Below are positions 7,739 to 15,660 of a stretch of DNA of 64,000 nt, in pieces. Both the position numbers and the translations under genes were made by a program. This stretch comes from Zhihengliuella sp. ISTPL4 (GTDB taxonomy: Bacteria > Actinomycetota > Actinomycetes > Actinomycetales > Microbacteriaceae), in the NCBI RefSeq assembly GCF_002848265.1, contig NZ_CP025422.1:2448727-2512726 (forward strand), given 5' to 3'. Under the pieces are notes generated by a model, which saw only the letters and a list, made by a program, of their open reading frames with translations, ran no database searches and was not told where the DNA came from. Each line of letters starts with the position of its first letter. Position 1 is the first letter of the stretch.

Positions 7739-8542
7739 TCATGAAGTCGGCGGCTCGTCGAAGCGCTTCCGCAGAGCGGGGTCGAGGGCGATGTCGCCGA
7801 ACGACGCGGTCCACGCCCCGTCGACGGCGATGGACTGACCGGAGAGGTAGGGGGCCTCATCGGAGAGCAGGAACGCCGTCACCGCGGCGACCTCCTCCGC
7901 GCGGGCGATGCGTCCCATCGGCGGGCCCTCCGCGAGCAGCCGCTCCTCCGCCTCGGGGTCGGCGGCCCTGGCGATCTGTGCCTCCAGATGGGGAGTGCGC
8001 ACCCCGCCTGGCGCGACGGTGTTCGCCCGTATGCCCAATCCGCCATATGTCACCGCGACGCTGCGGCTCAGGGCGTCGATGCCGCCCTTCGTGAACTCGT
8101 AGGCGGCGTGGTCCACGAAGCTCGATCGACCGTGGATAGAGCCAATGTTCACGATCGCCCCAGGGATACCCTGGTCGACGAACGCGGAGACGGCCGTCGA
8201 GCAGCCCCAGAGGTAGCCGAAGCCGTTGATGTCGACGATCTCCCGCACGACCGTCTCGTCGAGCTCGTGCAGGGGCGTGCGCTTCGTGATGCCGGCGTTG
8301 TTGACCCACCCGGCCAGCGGAGCCCGGGCACGCGCCGCGGCGGCCGCCCGCTGATGGACACTGCGGTCGGAGGCGTCGCCGAGCACGACCTCGGCGACGA
8401 TGCCCTCCTCCACGGTCCCGGAGCCGGGCGAGCGTTCGAGCCCGACCACGATCCAGCCGTCGGCGGTGAGCCGCGCGGCCACCGCGCGGCCGATGCCCTT
8501 GCCGCTGCCGGTGACCACGACGCTGCGCGGGGAAGGTGTCAT
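7739..8542 (-). CDS. SDR-family oxidoreductase
   Basis: The 267-residue classical SDR has TGSGKGIG at about 11-18, NNAG at about 86-89, catalytic Ser in NIGSIHGRSS, AAYEFTKGG with Tyr and Lys, and SGQSIAVDGAW near the end. It is the last gene of the minus-strand operon SDR-dehydratase-SDR (10375 to 7739), one base after the dehydratase. In non-phosphorylative pathways two different SDRs act, one on the sugar and one on the 2-keto-3-deoxy acid. Two SDRs flanking a dehydratase match that need, but which is which is not visible. The long C-terminal tail (ALDPALRKRFDEPPTS) may contribute to substrate specificity. Confidence 0.9.
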   Translation of the reverse strand: MTPSPRSVVVTGSGKGIGRAVAARLTADGWIVVGLERSPGSGTVEEGIVAEVVLGDASDRSVHQRAAAAARARAPLAGWVNNAGITKRTPLHELDETVVREIVDINGFGYLWGCSTAVSAFVDQGIPGAIVNIGSIHGRSSFVDHAAYEFTKGGIDALSRSVAVTYGGLGIRANTVAPGGVRTPHLEAQIARAADPEAEERLLAEGPPMGRIARAEEVAAVTAFLLSDEAPYLSGQSIAVDGAWTASFGDIALDPALRKRFDEPPTS

Positions 8543-8543
8543 G

Positions 8544-9620
8544 TCAGTCCCTCTCGAATCGGAAGACGGCGGGATCGAGGCCGAAGCCGAGCCCCGGAGC
8601 CGTGGGGGGCGTGACGGTGCCGGCGAACTGCGGCCCGCCCGAGACGAACGAGGGTGCGGGGTCGTAGGGATTCACCCCGCGGGCGAAGGTCTCCACCTGG
8701 ATGCCGAGGTGGGCCGTGATCTCTGGGTACACGTGTCCGGACACCGGGACGCCGCGCTCCGCCGCCCAGGCGATGAGCTCACGCGCGGGGGTGATGCCGC
8801 CGATCGCCACGACGTCGAGGCGCAGCGCGTCGACCTCGCCGACCTCGACCAGAGCCCGGAGCACGGCGGGGTCGGTCACCTCGTCGCCGACCGCCACCGG
8901 CAGTCCGGTCTCCCGGCGGATCCGGGCCACGCCGGCCGCGTCCTCGGGGAGCAGCGGATCCTCCAGCCAGGCCAGGCGCGGGTCGCCCCACTGCGCGACC
9001 TCCGTCACGGCGGCCTCCGCGTCGGGCCAGCCGAAGCCCACGTCCACCACGAGTCCGGTCGAGGTGGGAAGCTCTGCGCCGAGGATCGCGAGCAGTTCGC
9101 GCATGTATGCCGGATCGGGAATGCGCGAGATCTTCACCTGCGCCCAGCCCTCCGCCTGCGCGAGCACCTCGTCCGCGACCTCCCGCGGCGGGCGCTGCGG
9201 AGACGGATACGCGGCGACGAGCATCCCCTCCCGCGCGGCGTCACCCGTACCGAGCAGGGTCCACAGCGGCACGCCGGCTCGACGGGCCGCGATGTCCCAC
9301 AGGGCAATGTCGACGAGACCGATCGCCCGCCGCACGAGTCCCACCCGTCCGACGATCGCACTGCCGCGGAGCATCCGGTCCCACGCGGTGGCCGGGTCGT
9401 CGGCGTCGAGCCCCACCGCGTGCGGCGCCACCAGGCGGTCGACGATCTCCGCCATCGGGGCCTCCCGCGACAGGCAGTAGGCGAGCCCGGTGGTGCCGTC
9501 GTCCGCCGTCACCTGCACCGCGGAATACTCCCGCCGCGTGACCGTCATCGCGCCGAGCTGCAGCGGAGCCGGAAGAGGCAGGACGGCGGTGGCCGTGTCG
9601 ATCCGGGCGACGGCGGTCAT
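8544..9620 (-). CDS. Enolase-superfamily (mandelate racemase/muconate lactonizing type) sugar-acid dehydratase
   Basis: The 358-residue protein has the capping domain and barrel of the mandelate-racemase subgroup. Barrel motifs in order are VKISR (Lys163), VVDVGFGW (metal ligand Asp193), WLEDPL (Glu220), GDEV (Glu247) and SGHVYPE (His296). The His plus three acidic metal ligands point to acid-sugar dehydration, removing water from an aldonate to give a 2-keto-3-deoxy acid. In the KxK motif of mandelate racemase the second Lys is replaced by Ser165. It overlaps the upstream SDR by 4 bases and is followed one base later by another SDR. The operon is under the TGCTATAGCA site at 10398. The exact substrate (fuconate, rhamnonate, galactonate or other) is not determined. 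Confidence 0.87.
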   Translation of the reverse strand: MTAVARIDTATAVLPLPAPLQLGAMTVTRREYSAVQVTADDGTTGLAYCLSREAPMAEIVDRLVAPHAVGLDADDPATAWDRMLRGSAIVGRVGLVRRAIGLVDIALWDIAARRAGVPLWTLLGTGDAAREGMLVAAYPSPQRPPREVADEVLAQAEGWAQVKISRIPDPAYMRELLAILGAELPTSTGLVVDVGFGWPDAEAAVTEVAQWGDPRLAWLEDPLLPEDAAGVARIRRETGLPVAVGDEVTDPAVLRALVEVGEVDALRLDVVAIGGITPARELIAWAAERGVPVSGHVYPEITAHLGIQVETFARGVNPYDPAPSFVSGGPQFAGTVTPPTAPGLGFGLDPAVFRFERD

Positions 9621-10375
9621 TCGGGCTTCTTCGCGAGGGGCACGCCGTAGTCCACCATGAACCCGCCGTCGACGTACAGGGTCTGGCCGTTCATGTAGCG
9701 CGACTGGTCCGAGACGAGGAAGCTCACGGCCGCGGCGATCTCACTCGCGTCGGCCAGGCGCTTCGCGGGGATGCGGGACAGGATCGTGTCCAGACTCAGC
9801 GTCCCCTGCTCCACACCCTGCCGGAACACCCCGGTGTCGACGTAGCCCGGGGCCACCGCGTTGACGCGCACCCCACGCGACGCCCACTCCGCTCCGGCCG
9901 TAGAGGTGAGTCCGATGACGGCGGCCTTGGTCGTGGCATACGGCGCCCGCCCCGCGGAACCCCGCGAGGAGATGGAGGAGATGTTGACGATACGGCCCTC
10001 GCCCCGGTCGAGCATGCGCTTCCCGGCGGCCTGGAGCGCGGAGAACACCCCGTGCAGGTTCACGTCCACGACCGCGGACCACTCGTCCCACGTGAGGTCT
10101 TCGATCCCGCGGTGGCGCTGGATGCCCGCGTTGTTCACGAGCACCTCGATGGGCCCGAGCTCCGCCTCGATCTCGCCGAAGACCCGGTCGACGGCGGCAT
10201 GGTCGGTGACGTCGAGCTCCCGCCACAGGATCCCGGCGGGGTTCTCGCCCGCGGTGAGCCCGGGGACGCGATCGGTCGCGACGACGAGGTAGCCGTCCGC
10301 GGAGAGTCGCTGTCCGATCTCCCAGCCGATGCCGGCCGAGCCTCCGGTGACGATGGCGACGGGGCGCGCGGTCAT
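9617..10375 (-). CDS. SDR-family oxidoreductase
   Basis: The 252-residue classical SDR has TGGSAGIG at about 10-17, NNAG at about 85-88, NISSISS, and PYATTKAA with the Tyr/Lys pair, ending GQTLYVDGGFMVDYG. It is probably the sugar or 2-keto-3-deoxy-sugar-acid dehydrogenase of the operon. It is the first gene of the operon, with GAGGAGAG 4 bases before the ATG. The operator TTGCTATAGCAA lies 23-34 bases upstream, so this transcript has a short leader, unlike the pair at 4133/4212. The stop overlaps the dehydratase start (ATGA). Confidence 0.9.
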   Translation of the reverse strand: MTARPVAIVTGGSAGIGWEIGQRLSADGYLVVATDRVPGLTAGENPAGILWRELDVTDHAAVDRVFGEIEAELGPIEVLVNNAGIQRHRGIEDLTWDEWSAVVDVNLHGVFSALQAAGKRMLDRGEGRIVNISSISSRGSAGRAPYATTKAAVIGLTSTAGAEWASRGVRVNAVAPGYVDTGVFRQGVEQGTLSLDTILSRIPAKRLADASEIAAAVSFLVSDQSRYMNGQTLYVDGGFMVDYGVPLAKKPE

Positions 10376-10397
10376 GTCTCTCCTCTACCTCGGGGAT

Positions 10398-10409
10398 TTG
10401 CTATAGCAA
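10398..10409 (-). promoter_or_regulatory. Palindromic operator TTGCTATAGCAA upstream of the SDR-dehydratase-SDR operon
   Basis: This is a perfect 12-bp palindrome with the same TGCTATAGCA core as at 4142, 4194 and 15540. On the minus strand TATAGC would serve as the -10 with transcription starting about 15 bases before the Shine-Dalgarno sequence. It is the likely binding site of the GntR/FCD protein at 15661. Confidence 0.65.
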
Positions 10410-10419
10410 GTCTATCCCG

Positions 10420-10478
10420 TTCGAATCGCGCAACTAGTTCGATTTCGGCCGGAAATGGAGCAAAGTGGGCGATTCGAA
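10420..10478. repeat. 59-bp inverted-repeat element, copy 2
   Basis: The ends are TTCGAATCGC and GCGATTCGAA; the centre is ATTTCGGCCGGAAAT, exactly at the midpoint. It lies 7 bases downstream of the ceramidase-like stop (10486) and 11 bases from the operator of the next operon, separating the two same-strand transcription units. Confidence 0.75.
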
Positions 10479-10485
10479 AGTCGAG

Positions 10486-11874
10486 CTACCCCAGCAGCCC
10501 GGCCACGACCGACACGGCGTGGGACTCCAGGAGCTCCAGGGCACCGGGAGCCAAGGGCGTCTGCCAGGCCTGGTAGGCGCCGCGGTCGTACGCCTCCCGG
10601 GTCGGGAGATACACGAACCCGGGACCGTTCGTGAGGTTCATCACCACGATCGGCGTCTGGGGGAACCGCTCCCGCAGGGTCGTCTGCAGCCGCGAGTAGG
10701 CCTCGCCCGGGTGCCCCACGATCACGGCGTCTCCGAGCCGCCACGCCCACACGGGGTGCGACACGGTCGGCCCCTCGATGTAGCCGTCACGGAGGTTCCG
10801 CGCCCGTCCGAGGCGTTCCTCCCGGGACCGGGGGTCGATGTCCTTCCACTCCTCGGCGAGCTCGTCCAGGGTGGGCAGGTCGCGCAGCGGCAGCTCGGCC
10901 GCCGAGACGACTCCCGCCGCCCCGTCGCCGCCGTCCGCGGGGGTCCCGGTCCAGATCGCGAGCGGAGCACCCGACTCGACGACACCATCCAGCGTCAGCT
11001 CCTCGCCCGGCACCGGAAGCCCGTCCAGGGCGGCGAGCACCGCGTGCCCGAGCGAACGTCCGTGCCGGTCGGCCACTGCGACGTCGCCGGTGTACTGCTC
11101 CCGCGGGGCCAGCTCCCCCGAGGCCCCCTGCACGAACAGGCACGGTGCACCGGTGGCGGCCTCCACGATCTCGCGCATCGCGCCGACGTAGTCCGGCGAC
11201 ACCTCCCGGTTCTGCCAGGCCAGGGTCGTCGGATGGCAGGCGTAGTTCACCAGCGTCGCCCGCACCTCCCCATCGATGCTGATCCGGCCGATGGTCACCG
11301 TGTCGTCGGCGGTGCCCCGGGGGTTGTAGCCGACGAGCGCGCGGCCGTCGAGGTCGAGCTCCCGTTCCGCCGCGAGGGTGCAGGTGCCCGTGGTCCACTC
11401 GATCAGTCCCGGTCGTGCGGCCTCCAGCGCCTCGCGACCGGCCGCGATACCCGCGGCAGCAAGAGCCTCCAGGTACCCGGGGATGAGCTCGCCGCCCGGC
11501 AGATGCGCATCCGCGGCGCAGAGCACGGCCCCGGCGTGGGTGTGCGAGAGCGAGAGCATGAGCTGATCGGGCTCGAGGCCCAGACCGTCGAGGATCGCCC
11601 CGCGCACGCCCTGCTCATCGGCGACCCGGCGCCACCAGGTGCCGTCGACGGCGAGCAGCACCCGCGGCCGCTCGTCCGCGGCCACCACGGCGAGCGCGGT
11701 CAGCTCGAACGGCCGGTGCGCCCCCTCGGAGCGCTCCCAGTCGGCCGGGCCCCAGTTCTTGGCGCGGATTCCGACGGGCGGTGTGATGTCGCGCCGGGCG
11801 ACGCCGATGCGCGCCCGTGTGCGGGGGATGCGGATGCGGTCTCCGAGGTGCGTCGCCGCTGCGGTGTCGTTCAC
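10486..11874 (-). CDS. Neutral/alkaline ceramidase N-terminal-domain-like hydrolase
   Basis: The 462-residue protein matches the bacterial family annotated as neutral/alkaline non-lysosomal ceramidase N-terminal domain. Support: IGVARRDITPPVGI at about residues 23-36, SLSHTHAGAVL with the His pair at about 109-119, and NYACHPTTL at about 210-218, plausible zinc ligands. True ceramidases are about 650-750 residues and secreted. This one is shorter, lacks the C-terminal Ig-like domain and shows no signal peptide, so it may be a cytoplasmic hydrolase or amidase of unknown substrate. The GTG start has GGGAGG 7 bases upstream. It lies 34 bases after the beta-helix gene and may share its transcript. 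Confidence 0.72.
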   Translation of the reverse strand: MNDTAAATHLGDRIRIPRTRARIGVARRDITPPVGIRAKNWGPADWERSEGAHRPFELTALAVVAADERPRVLLAVDGTWWRRVADEQGVRGAILDGLGLEPDQLMLSLSHTHAGAVLCAADAHLPGGELIPGYLEALAAAGIAAGREALEAARPGLIEWTTGTCTLAAERELDLDGRALVGYNPRGTADDTVTIGRISIDGEVRATLVNYACHPTTLAWQNREVSPDYVGAMREIVEAATGAPCLFVQGASGELAPREQYTGDVAVADRHGRSLGHAVLAALDGLPVPGEELTLDGVVESGAPLAIWTGTPADGGDGAAGVVSAAELPLRDLPTLDELAEEWKDIDPRSREERLGRARNLRDGYIEGPTVSHPVWAWRLGDAVIVGHPGEAYSRLQTTLRERFPQTPIVVMNLTNGPGFVYLPTREAYDRGAYQAWQTPLAPGALELLESHAVSVVAGLLG

Positions 11875-11908
11875 GCGTGATCCTCCCTGATATCCATGAT
11901 GCCGTCCG

Positions 11909-14131
11909 TCACGCGCTCGTCAGCACGTCCGCGATGACGACGCGCTGTCCGGCCTCCGGCAGCGCGGTCTCGACGCCGCGTTCGACGGTGTCGCTGTAGA
12001 GCAGCGTCGAGGGCTCGGCGAATCCGTCCGCCAGGCGCAGTCGTCCCCCGACGAACTGGCTGCCGGTGACGCGGGCGTGGTTGACGCCCGTCCCGATGTC
12101 GAGGTGCGCCGCGCCTGTGGGCACCGTCGAGGTCACCCCGCTGACCCGCCAGGTGACGACGCCGGCACCGGCGGCCCTGCTCAGCAGCGCGCCGTCCGTC
12201 CGCTCCGTGGAGAGCTCGACGCCGTCCAGCGCGACGAGCTGATCGCGCACGGCGGTCGCGCTCAGGCGAACGTCGCGCACGGATCCGCCGCGGATGGTGA
12301 CCGTGGCGGCGCCGAGCTCGAAGGGCGCACCCGCCGCCGGGCCGCTGAGACGACAGTCCACGAACTCGACCGGCCCCGACCCGCGGGCCTTGACGCCGTC
12401 CATTCCGGTGATCGTGCAGTCCACGAAGCGCACGGGAGCCGTGACCGGGGTCTGGACGAGCACCTGGTCCTTCGGCAGCGCGAAGGTGGAGTCAGAGATG
12501 ACCGTCGGCCGCGACGAGCGCTGCGACCGCTGTCCGATCGCCAGAAGTCCCGCGGTGCACCCGCGCACCTGCGCACCGTCGGCGTTGATGGTCATGGTCG
12601 CCTGCGGATCGAAGGTCGAGCGGCCGATCACGCGCACGTTCTCCAGCGTCAGATCGCTGATCTTCGTCCCGGCGACGAACCAGGAGCAGACGTGGTCGCG
12701 CACCGTGATGCGCTTCGCGGCGGTGCCCCACTGCGCGCCGGAGTTGGCGATGTCCATGAGCCCGGAGTTGCCGATGAAGGTGAGGTCGTGCTCGTACTGC
12801 CCATGCGTGGTGAAGGGGTTGCCGCCCTGGTCGTCGCCGTCGCCGTGGCAGTTCTCGACGAGGCAGTACGCGCTGGCGGTGAGGTCGTTCAGGTGCCGGG
12901 CGTTCGACGAGGTGCAGTCGCTCACGCGTCCGTAGAGACTGTAGATCTGCTGCGTGAGGTAGCCCGCACCCCCGTAGAACACGGTCGGCGGGTTCTCCAC
13001 CGAGCAGCGCTCCGTCGTGAAGTGCGTGTTCCAGCGCCGCATGATGACGGGCCACCAGGTGCGGCTCGCGTGCACGTCGGCGACGTTGCAGTGGACCGCG
13101 TACTCGAACGCGATCGGGTGCGATCCGGTGAGCTCCCGCGAATCGGGGAACGAGCCGTCGGTCGGGCCGTCGAAAGGCCCGGCGCCGAGGAACCGCATGT
13201 TCGCGATGCGGACGCCCGCGACCGGTTCCATCTGCCGCCAGATCAGCTTCCGTCCCTTGTCCAGCGGCCAGCCGTTGAGATAGTCGATGCGGATGTGCGT
13301 GCCGTCGATCTGCTGCGTCACCTGCACGAACCGCTGCAACTCGCGCTCATCCGCCCCTCCTCCGGCGACAGGGTCGCACTGCACCGCCCACCAGGAGTCG
13401 ACGGGGAACCGGGAGGCATCCGGCACGGCGACCGCGTCGGTCAGCTCGGGCCAGGCCTCGGCGAGCGCGTACTCGACCGTGACGTCCTTCGCCACCCCGG
13501 TGAAGAACATCACGGCGCCGAACGGGTTGTCGTGCGTGTTCTTCTCGATGCCGTCGGTCGTGATGACGTGTCCGCCGAAGTCGATCTCGATGTACGACCG
13601 GGTGAAGCGGTGTCGGCGTCGGAACAGGAGGTCGGTGCTCGCCTCGATCCGGCGGATGCGGGGATCGTTCACCATCGCCGCGAGCGCGTCGTCGGCCGGC
13701 TTCTCCGGTCCGGTGATGCCGAACACCCGGAAGTCGACCGTCCCGTCGTGCTGCAGGATCCACCGGGTGTCGCGCTTCCCCGCGATCACCGTGCCGCCGT
13801 TGACCGTGGTCTTCGCGTCCTCGCTGCCCACGTACACGAGCAGCCCGGCGTCGCCGGGCTTCCGGTACCCCGCAACGATCGCGACCTCGCCGTCGCGGGC
13901 CCGGAGGCGGCCGAGGTCGGCGACGGACTCCGCTCGCGTGACGTCCTTGGCGCCGGCGGCGACCGGGGCCGCCTGGGCCGGCGCCGTGCTCGCGAGCGCA
14001 CCCGCCGTGCCGAGAGCGACCACGCCGAGCCCGGCCATGAGCGCGCGGCGGCCGGTGGACCGGACTCGCTCCGCAGCATCCGCCGCCCCCGCGGCTTTCG
14101 CAGGGCCGTCGGTCGTCGATGCATCGATCAC
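11909..14131 (-). CDS. Secreted right-handed beta-helix protein, putative polysaccharide lyase/hydrolase (paralogue 1)
   Basis: The 740-residue product begins with a Tat-like signal (GRRALMAGLGVVALGTAGA, about 27-45) ending near APAQAAP. A pectate-lyase-3-like region follows (HDGTVDFRVFGI), then a long stretch of beta-helix coils (NCHGDGDDQGG, RITVRDHVCSWF, LTLENVRVIG, INADGAQVRGC). I recognise no assigned CAZy family. The fold and export suggest attack on or binding to a polysaccharide. The GTG at 14131 is chosen because AGAGGAG lies 6 bases upstream and it overlaps the MFS stop by 3-4 bases. It therefore forms one translationally coupled unit with the transporter under the 15540 operator. 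A paralogue lies at 18209-20362. Confidence 0.78.
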   Translation of the reverse strand: MIDASTTDGPAKAAGAADAAERVRSTGRRALMAGLGVVALGTAGALASTAPAQAAPVAAGAKDVTRAESVADLGRLRARDGEVAIVAGYRKPGDAGLLVYVGSEDAKTTVNGGTVIAGKRDTRWILQHDGTVDFRVFGITGPEKPADDALAAMVNDPRIRRIEASTDLLFRRRHRFTRSYIEIDFGGHVITTDGIEKNTHDNPFGAVMFFTGVAKDVTVEYALAEAWPELTDAVAVPDASRFPVDSWWAVQCDPVAGGGADERELQRFVQVTQQIDGTHIRIDYLNGWPLDKGRKLIWRQMEPVAGVRIANMRFLGAGPFDGPTDGSFPDSRELTGSHPIAFEYAVHCNVADVHASRTWWPVIMRRWNTHFTTERCSVENPPTVFYGGAGYLTQQIYSLYGRVSDCTSSNARHLNDLTASAYCLVENCHGDGDDQGGNPFTTHGQYEHDLTFIGNSGLMDIANSGAQWGTAAKRITVRDHVCSWFVAGTKISDLTLENVRVIGRSTFDPQATMTINADGAQVRGCTAGLLAIGQRSQRSSRPTVISDSTFALPKDQVLVQTPVTAPVRFVDCTITGMDGVKARGSGPVEFVDCRLSGPAAGAPFELGAATVTIRGGSVRDVRLSATAVRDQLVALDGVELSTERTDGALLSRAAGAGVVTWRVSGVTSTVPTGAAHLDIGTGVNHARVTGSQFVGGRLRLADGFAEPSTLLYSDTVERGVETALPEAGQRVVIADVLTSA

Positions 14132-15510
14132 GATCTGCTCCTCTTCCGCCGCACCGAGGTGGTCTCGGCGGCGTCGCGCAGCGCAGCCGGGACGGTGAAG
14201 TCCGCCCGGCGACTCAGCACGAAGGCGATCGTCGCCCCGAGCAGCGTGAGCCCCGAGATGAGGAGCAGGCCCCACACCGCCGACCCCGTGGTCTCGCTGA
14301 TCCAGCCGATCGCGTACGGTCCCGCGAAGCCGGCGAGATTGCCGACCGAGTTGATGAAGGCGAGACCGGCCGCGGCCGCCGTGCCGGTGAGCACCATCGG
14401 CGGCAGGCTCCAGAACAGCGGGGTCGTCGAGAAGAGCGCCGACATCCCGACGCACAGCGCCGCGAGCGCGAGCACCGGCGTGCCCTGTGCCGCGACCGCC
14501 GCGATGAGCGAGAGGGCGGTGATGCTGAGCGTGATGCCGATCTGCAGCGGGATGTTGCCCTGCCTCCGGGCGGCGCGCTCCCACGGCAGCATCACGAGGG
14601 CCGCGCACAGATTCGGCAGCGCCACCAGCCACCCGGTGGTCGCGTTAGAGAAGTCGCCCATGCTCTTCACGATCGTCGGCAGCCACATCCCCAGTCCGTA
14701 GGCGCCGAAGACGACACCGAAGAACAGCACGATGAGCGTCCAGAGGCGGCCGTTGCGGAAGACCTCACCCAGGCGCAGGCGCCCGTGCCGCTGCTCGGTC
14801 GCCTCGGTCTCGGCGGCGAGCGTGTCGGTGATCCAGCGCTGCTCGGCGGGGTTCAGCCAGCGGGCATCCTGCGGGCGGTCGGGGAGCCAGAAGAACACGA
14901 CGAAGGCGAGCAGCACGGCAGGGATTCCCTGCAGCAGGAAGACGAGCTGCCAGCCGTCCAGGCCCCACAGCCCGTGCAGCTCCAGCATCCAGCCGGACAG
15001 CGGAGCGGCGACCGCGTTGGCGATCGGGTTCGAGAGCACGAAGACGGCGAGCACCTGCGTGCGGTACTGCCGCGGGAACCACAGCGTGAGGTAGAGCAGG
15101 ACGCCGGGGAAGAACCCGGCCTCCGCGATGCCGAGGATGAAGCGCGCGATCGCGAACTGCGTCGCGTCCTGGACGAACGCGGTCAGCGCGGCGACGATGC
15201 CCCACGAGATCATGATGCGGGCGATCCACTTGCGGGCCCCGAACTTCTCGAGGAGCAGGTTGCTCGGCACCTCGAAAAGCAGGTAGCCGATGAAGAAGAT
15301 CCCCGCCGCGAAACCGAAGGCGGCCTCGGTGATCTGGAGGGCGGCGGTCATCTCGAGCTTCGCGAAGCCGGCGTTGTTCCGGTCGATGTAGGCGACGAGG
15401 TAGAGCAGGCCCAGGAACGGTCCCAGCCTCCAGATCGCCTTCTTCATGGCGGCGGCTCCCACCGCGTCCTCCGCGGCGCGCGCCTGCGCCACCGTCTCTC
15501 TGCCGGACAT
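14128..15510 (-). CDS. MFS transporter, anion:cation symporter (ACS)-type, probably sugar acid uptake
   Basis: The 460-residue protein has about 12 hydrophobic segments in the major facilitator pattern. It begins KAIWRLGPFLGLLYLVAYIDRNN, where the Asp-Arg-Asn after helix 1 is typical of the ACS family (hexuronate, glucarate, galactonate and phthalate transporters). FEVPSNLLLEKFGARKWIAR forms the helix 2-3 loop. Transport is probably H+-coupled import of an organic anion. GAGGGAG stands before ATG 15510, and TTGCTATAGCATCTAGCA lies 30-47 bases upstream. Its stop overlaps the beta-helix gene, implying that an extracellular enzyme and its product importer are made together. The GntR/FCD regulator is divergent. 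Confidence 0.88.
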   Translation of the reverse strand: MSGRETVAQARAAEDAVGAAAMKKAIWRLGPFLGLLYLVAYIDRNNAGFAKLEMTAALQITEAAFGFAAGIFFIGYLLFEVPSNLLLEKFGARKWIARIMISWGIVAALTAFVQDATQFAIARFILGIAEAGFFPGVLLYLTLWFPRQYRTQVLAVFVLSNPIANAVAAPLSGWMLELHGLWGLDGWQLVFLLQGIPAVLLAFVVFFWLPDRPQDARWLNPAEQRWITDTLAAETEATEQRHGRLRLGEVFRNGRLWTLIVLFFGVVFGAYGLGMWLPTIVKSMGDFSNATTGWLVALPNLCAALVMLPWERAARRQGNIPLQIGITLSITALSLIAAVAAQGTPVLALAALCVGMSALFSTTPLFWSLPPMVLTGTAAAAGLAFINSVGNLAGFAGPYAIGWISETTGSAVWGLLLISGLTLLGATIAFVLSRRADFTVPAALRDAAETTSVRRKRSRS

Positions 15511-15539
15511 GACAACTCCCTCGTCATCGGTTGCGGGTT

Positions 15540-15557
15540 TTGCTATAGCATCTAGCA
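15540..15557 (-). promoter_or_regulatory. Best-conserved operator TTGCTATAGCATCTAGCA upstream of the MFS gene
   Basis: This carries the full motif, a perfect TGCTATAGCA core plus the TCTAGCA extension shared with 4142-4157. It lies in the 150-bp divergent region between the MFS transporter and the GntR regulator, the normal location for a regulator's main binding site. Confidence 0.68.
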
Positions 15558-15587
15558 CTGCGGCGCTCCTGTCTAGTCCCCGCCTCA

Positions 15588-15601
15588 TGCCATAGCATCG
15601 A
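15588..15601 (+). promoter_or_regulatory. Degenerate operator TGCCATAGCATCGA upstream of the GntR gene
   Basis: It differs from TGCTATAGCATCTA by two bases and lies 60 bases before the GntR start, 30 bases from the stronger site. It may allow autoregulation or cooperative binding across the divergent promoter. Confidence 0.45.
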
Positions 15602-15660
15602 CCGAGCGCAGGACCCTGCTCGACGAGCACCGGGCCGCGCGAGAGCGAGAAGGGCCCCGG

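Noticed and set aside
12077..14701. Plus-strand open frame of about 874 codons antisense to the beta-helix gene
   Set aside because: Its product lacks any motif or signal, while the minus-strand frame has a Tat signal, ribosome site and a full-length paralogue at 18209.
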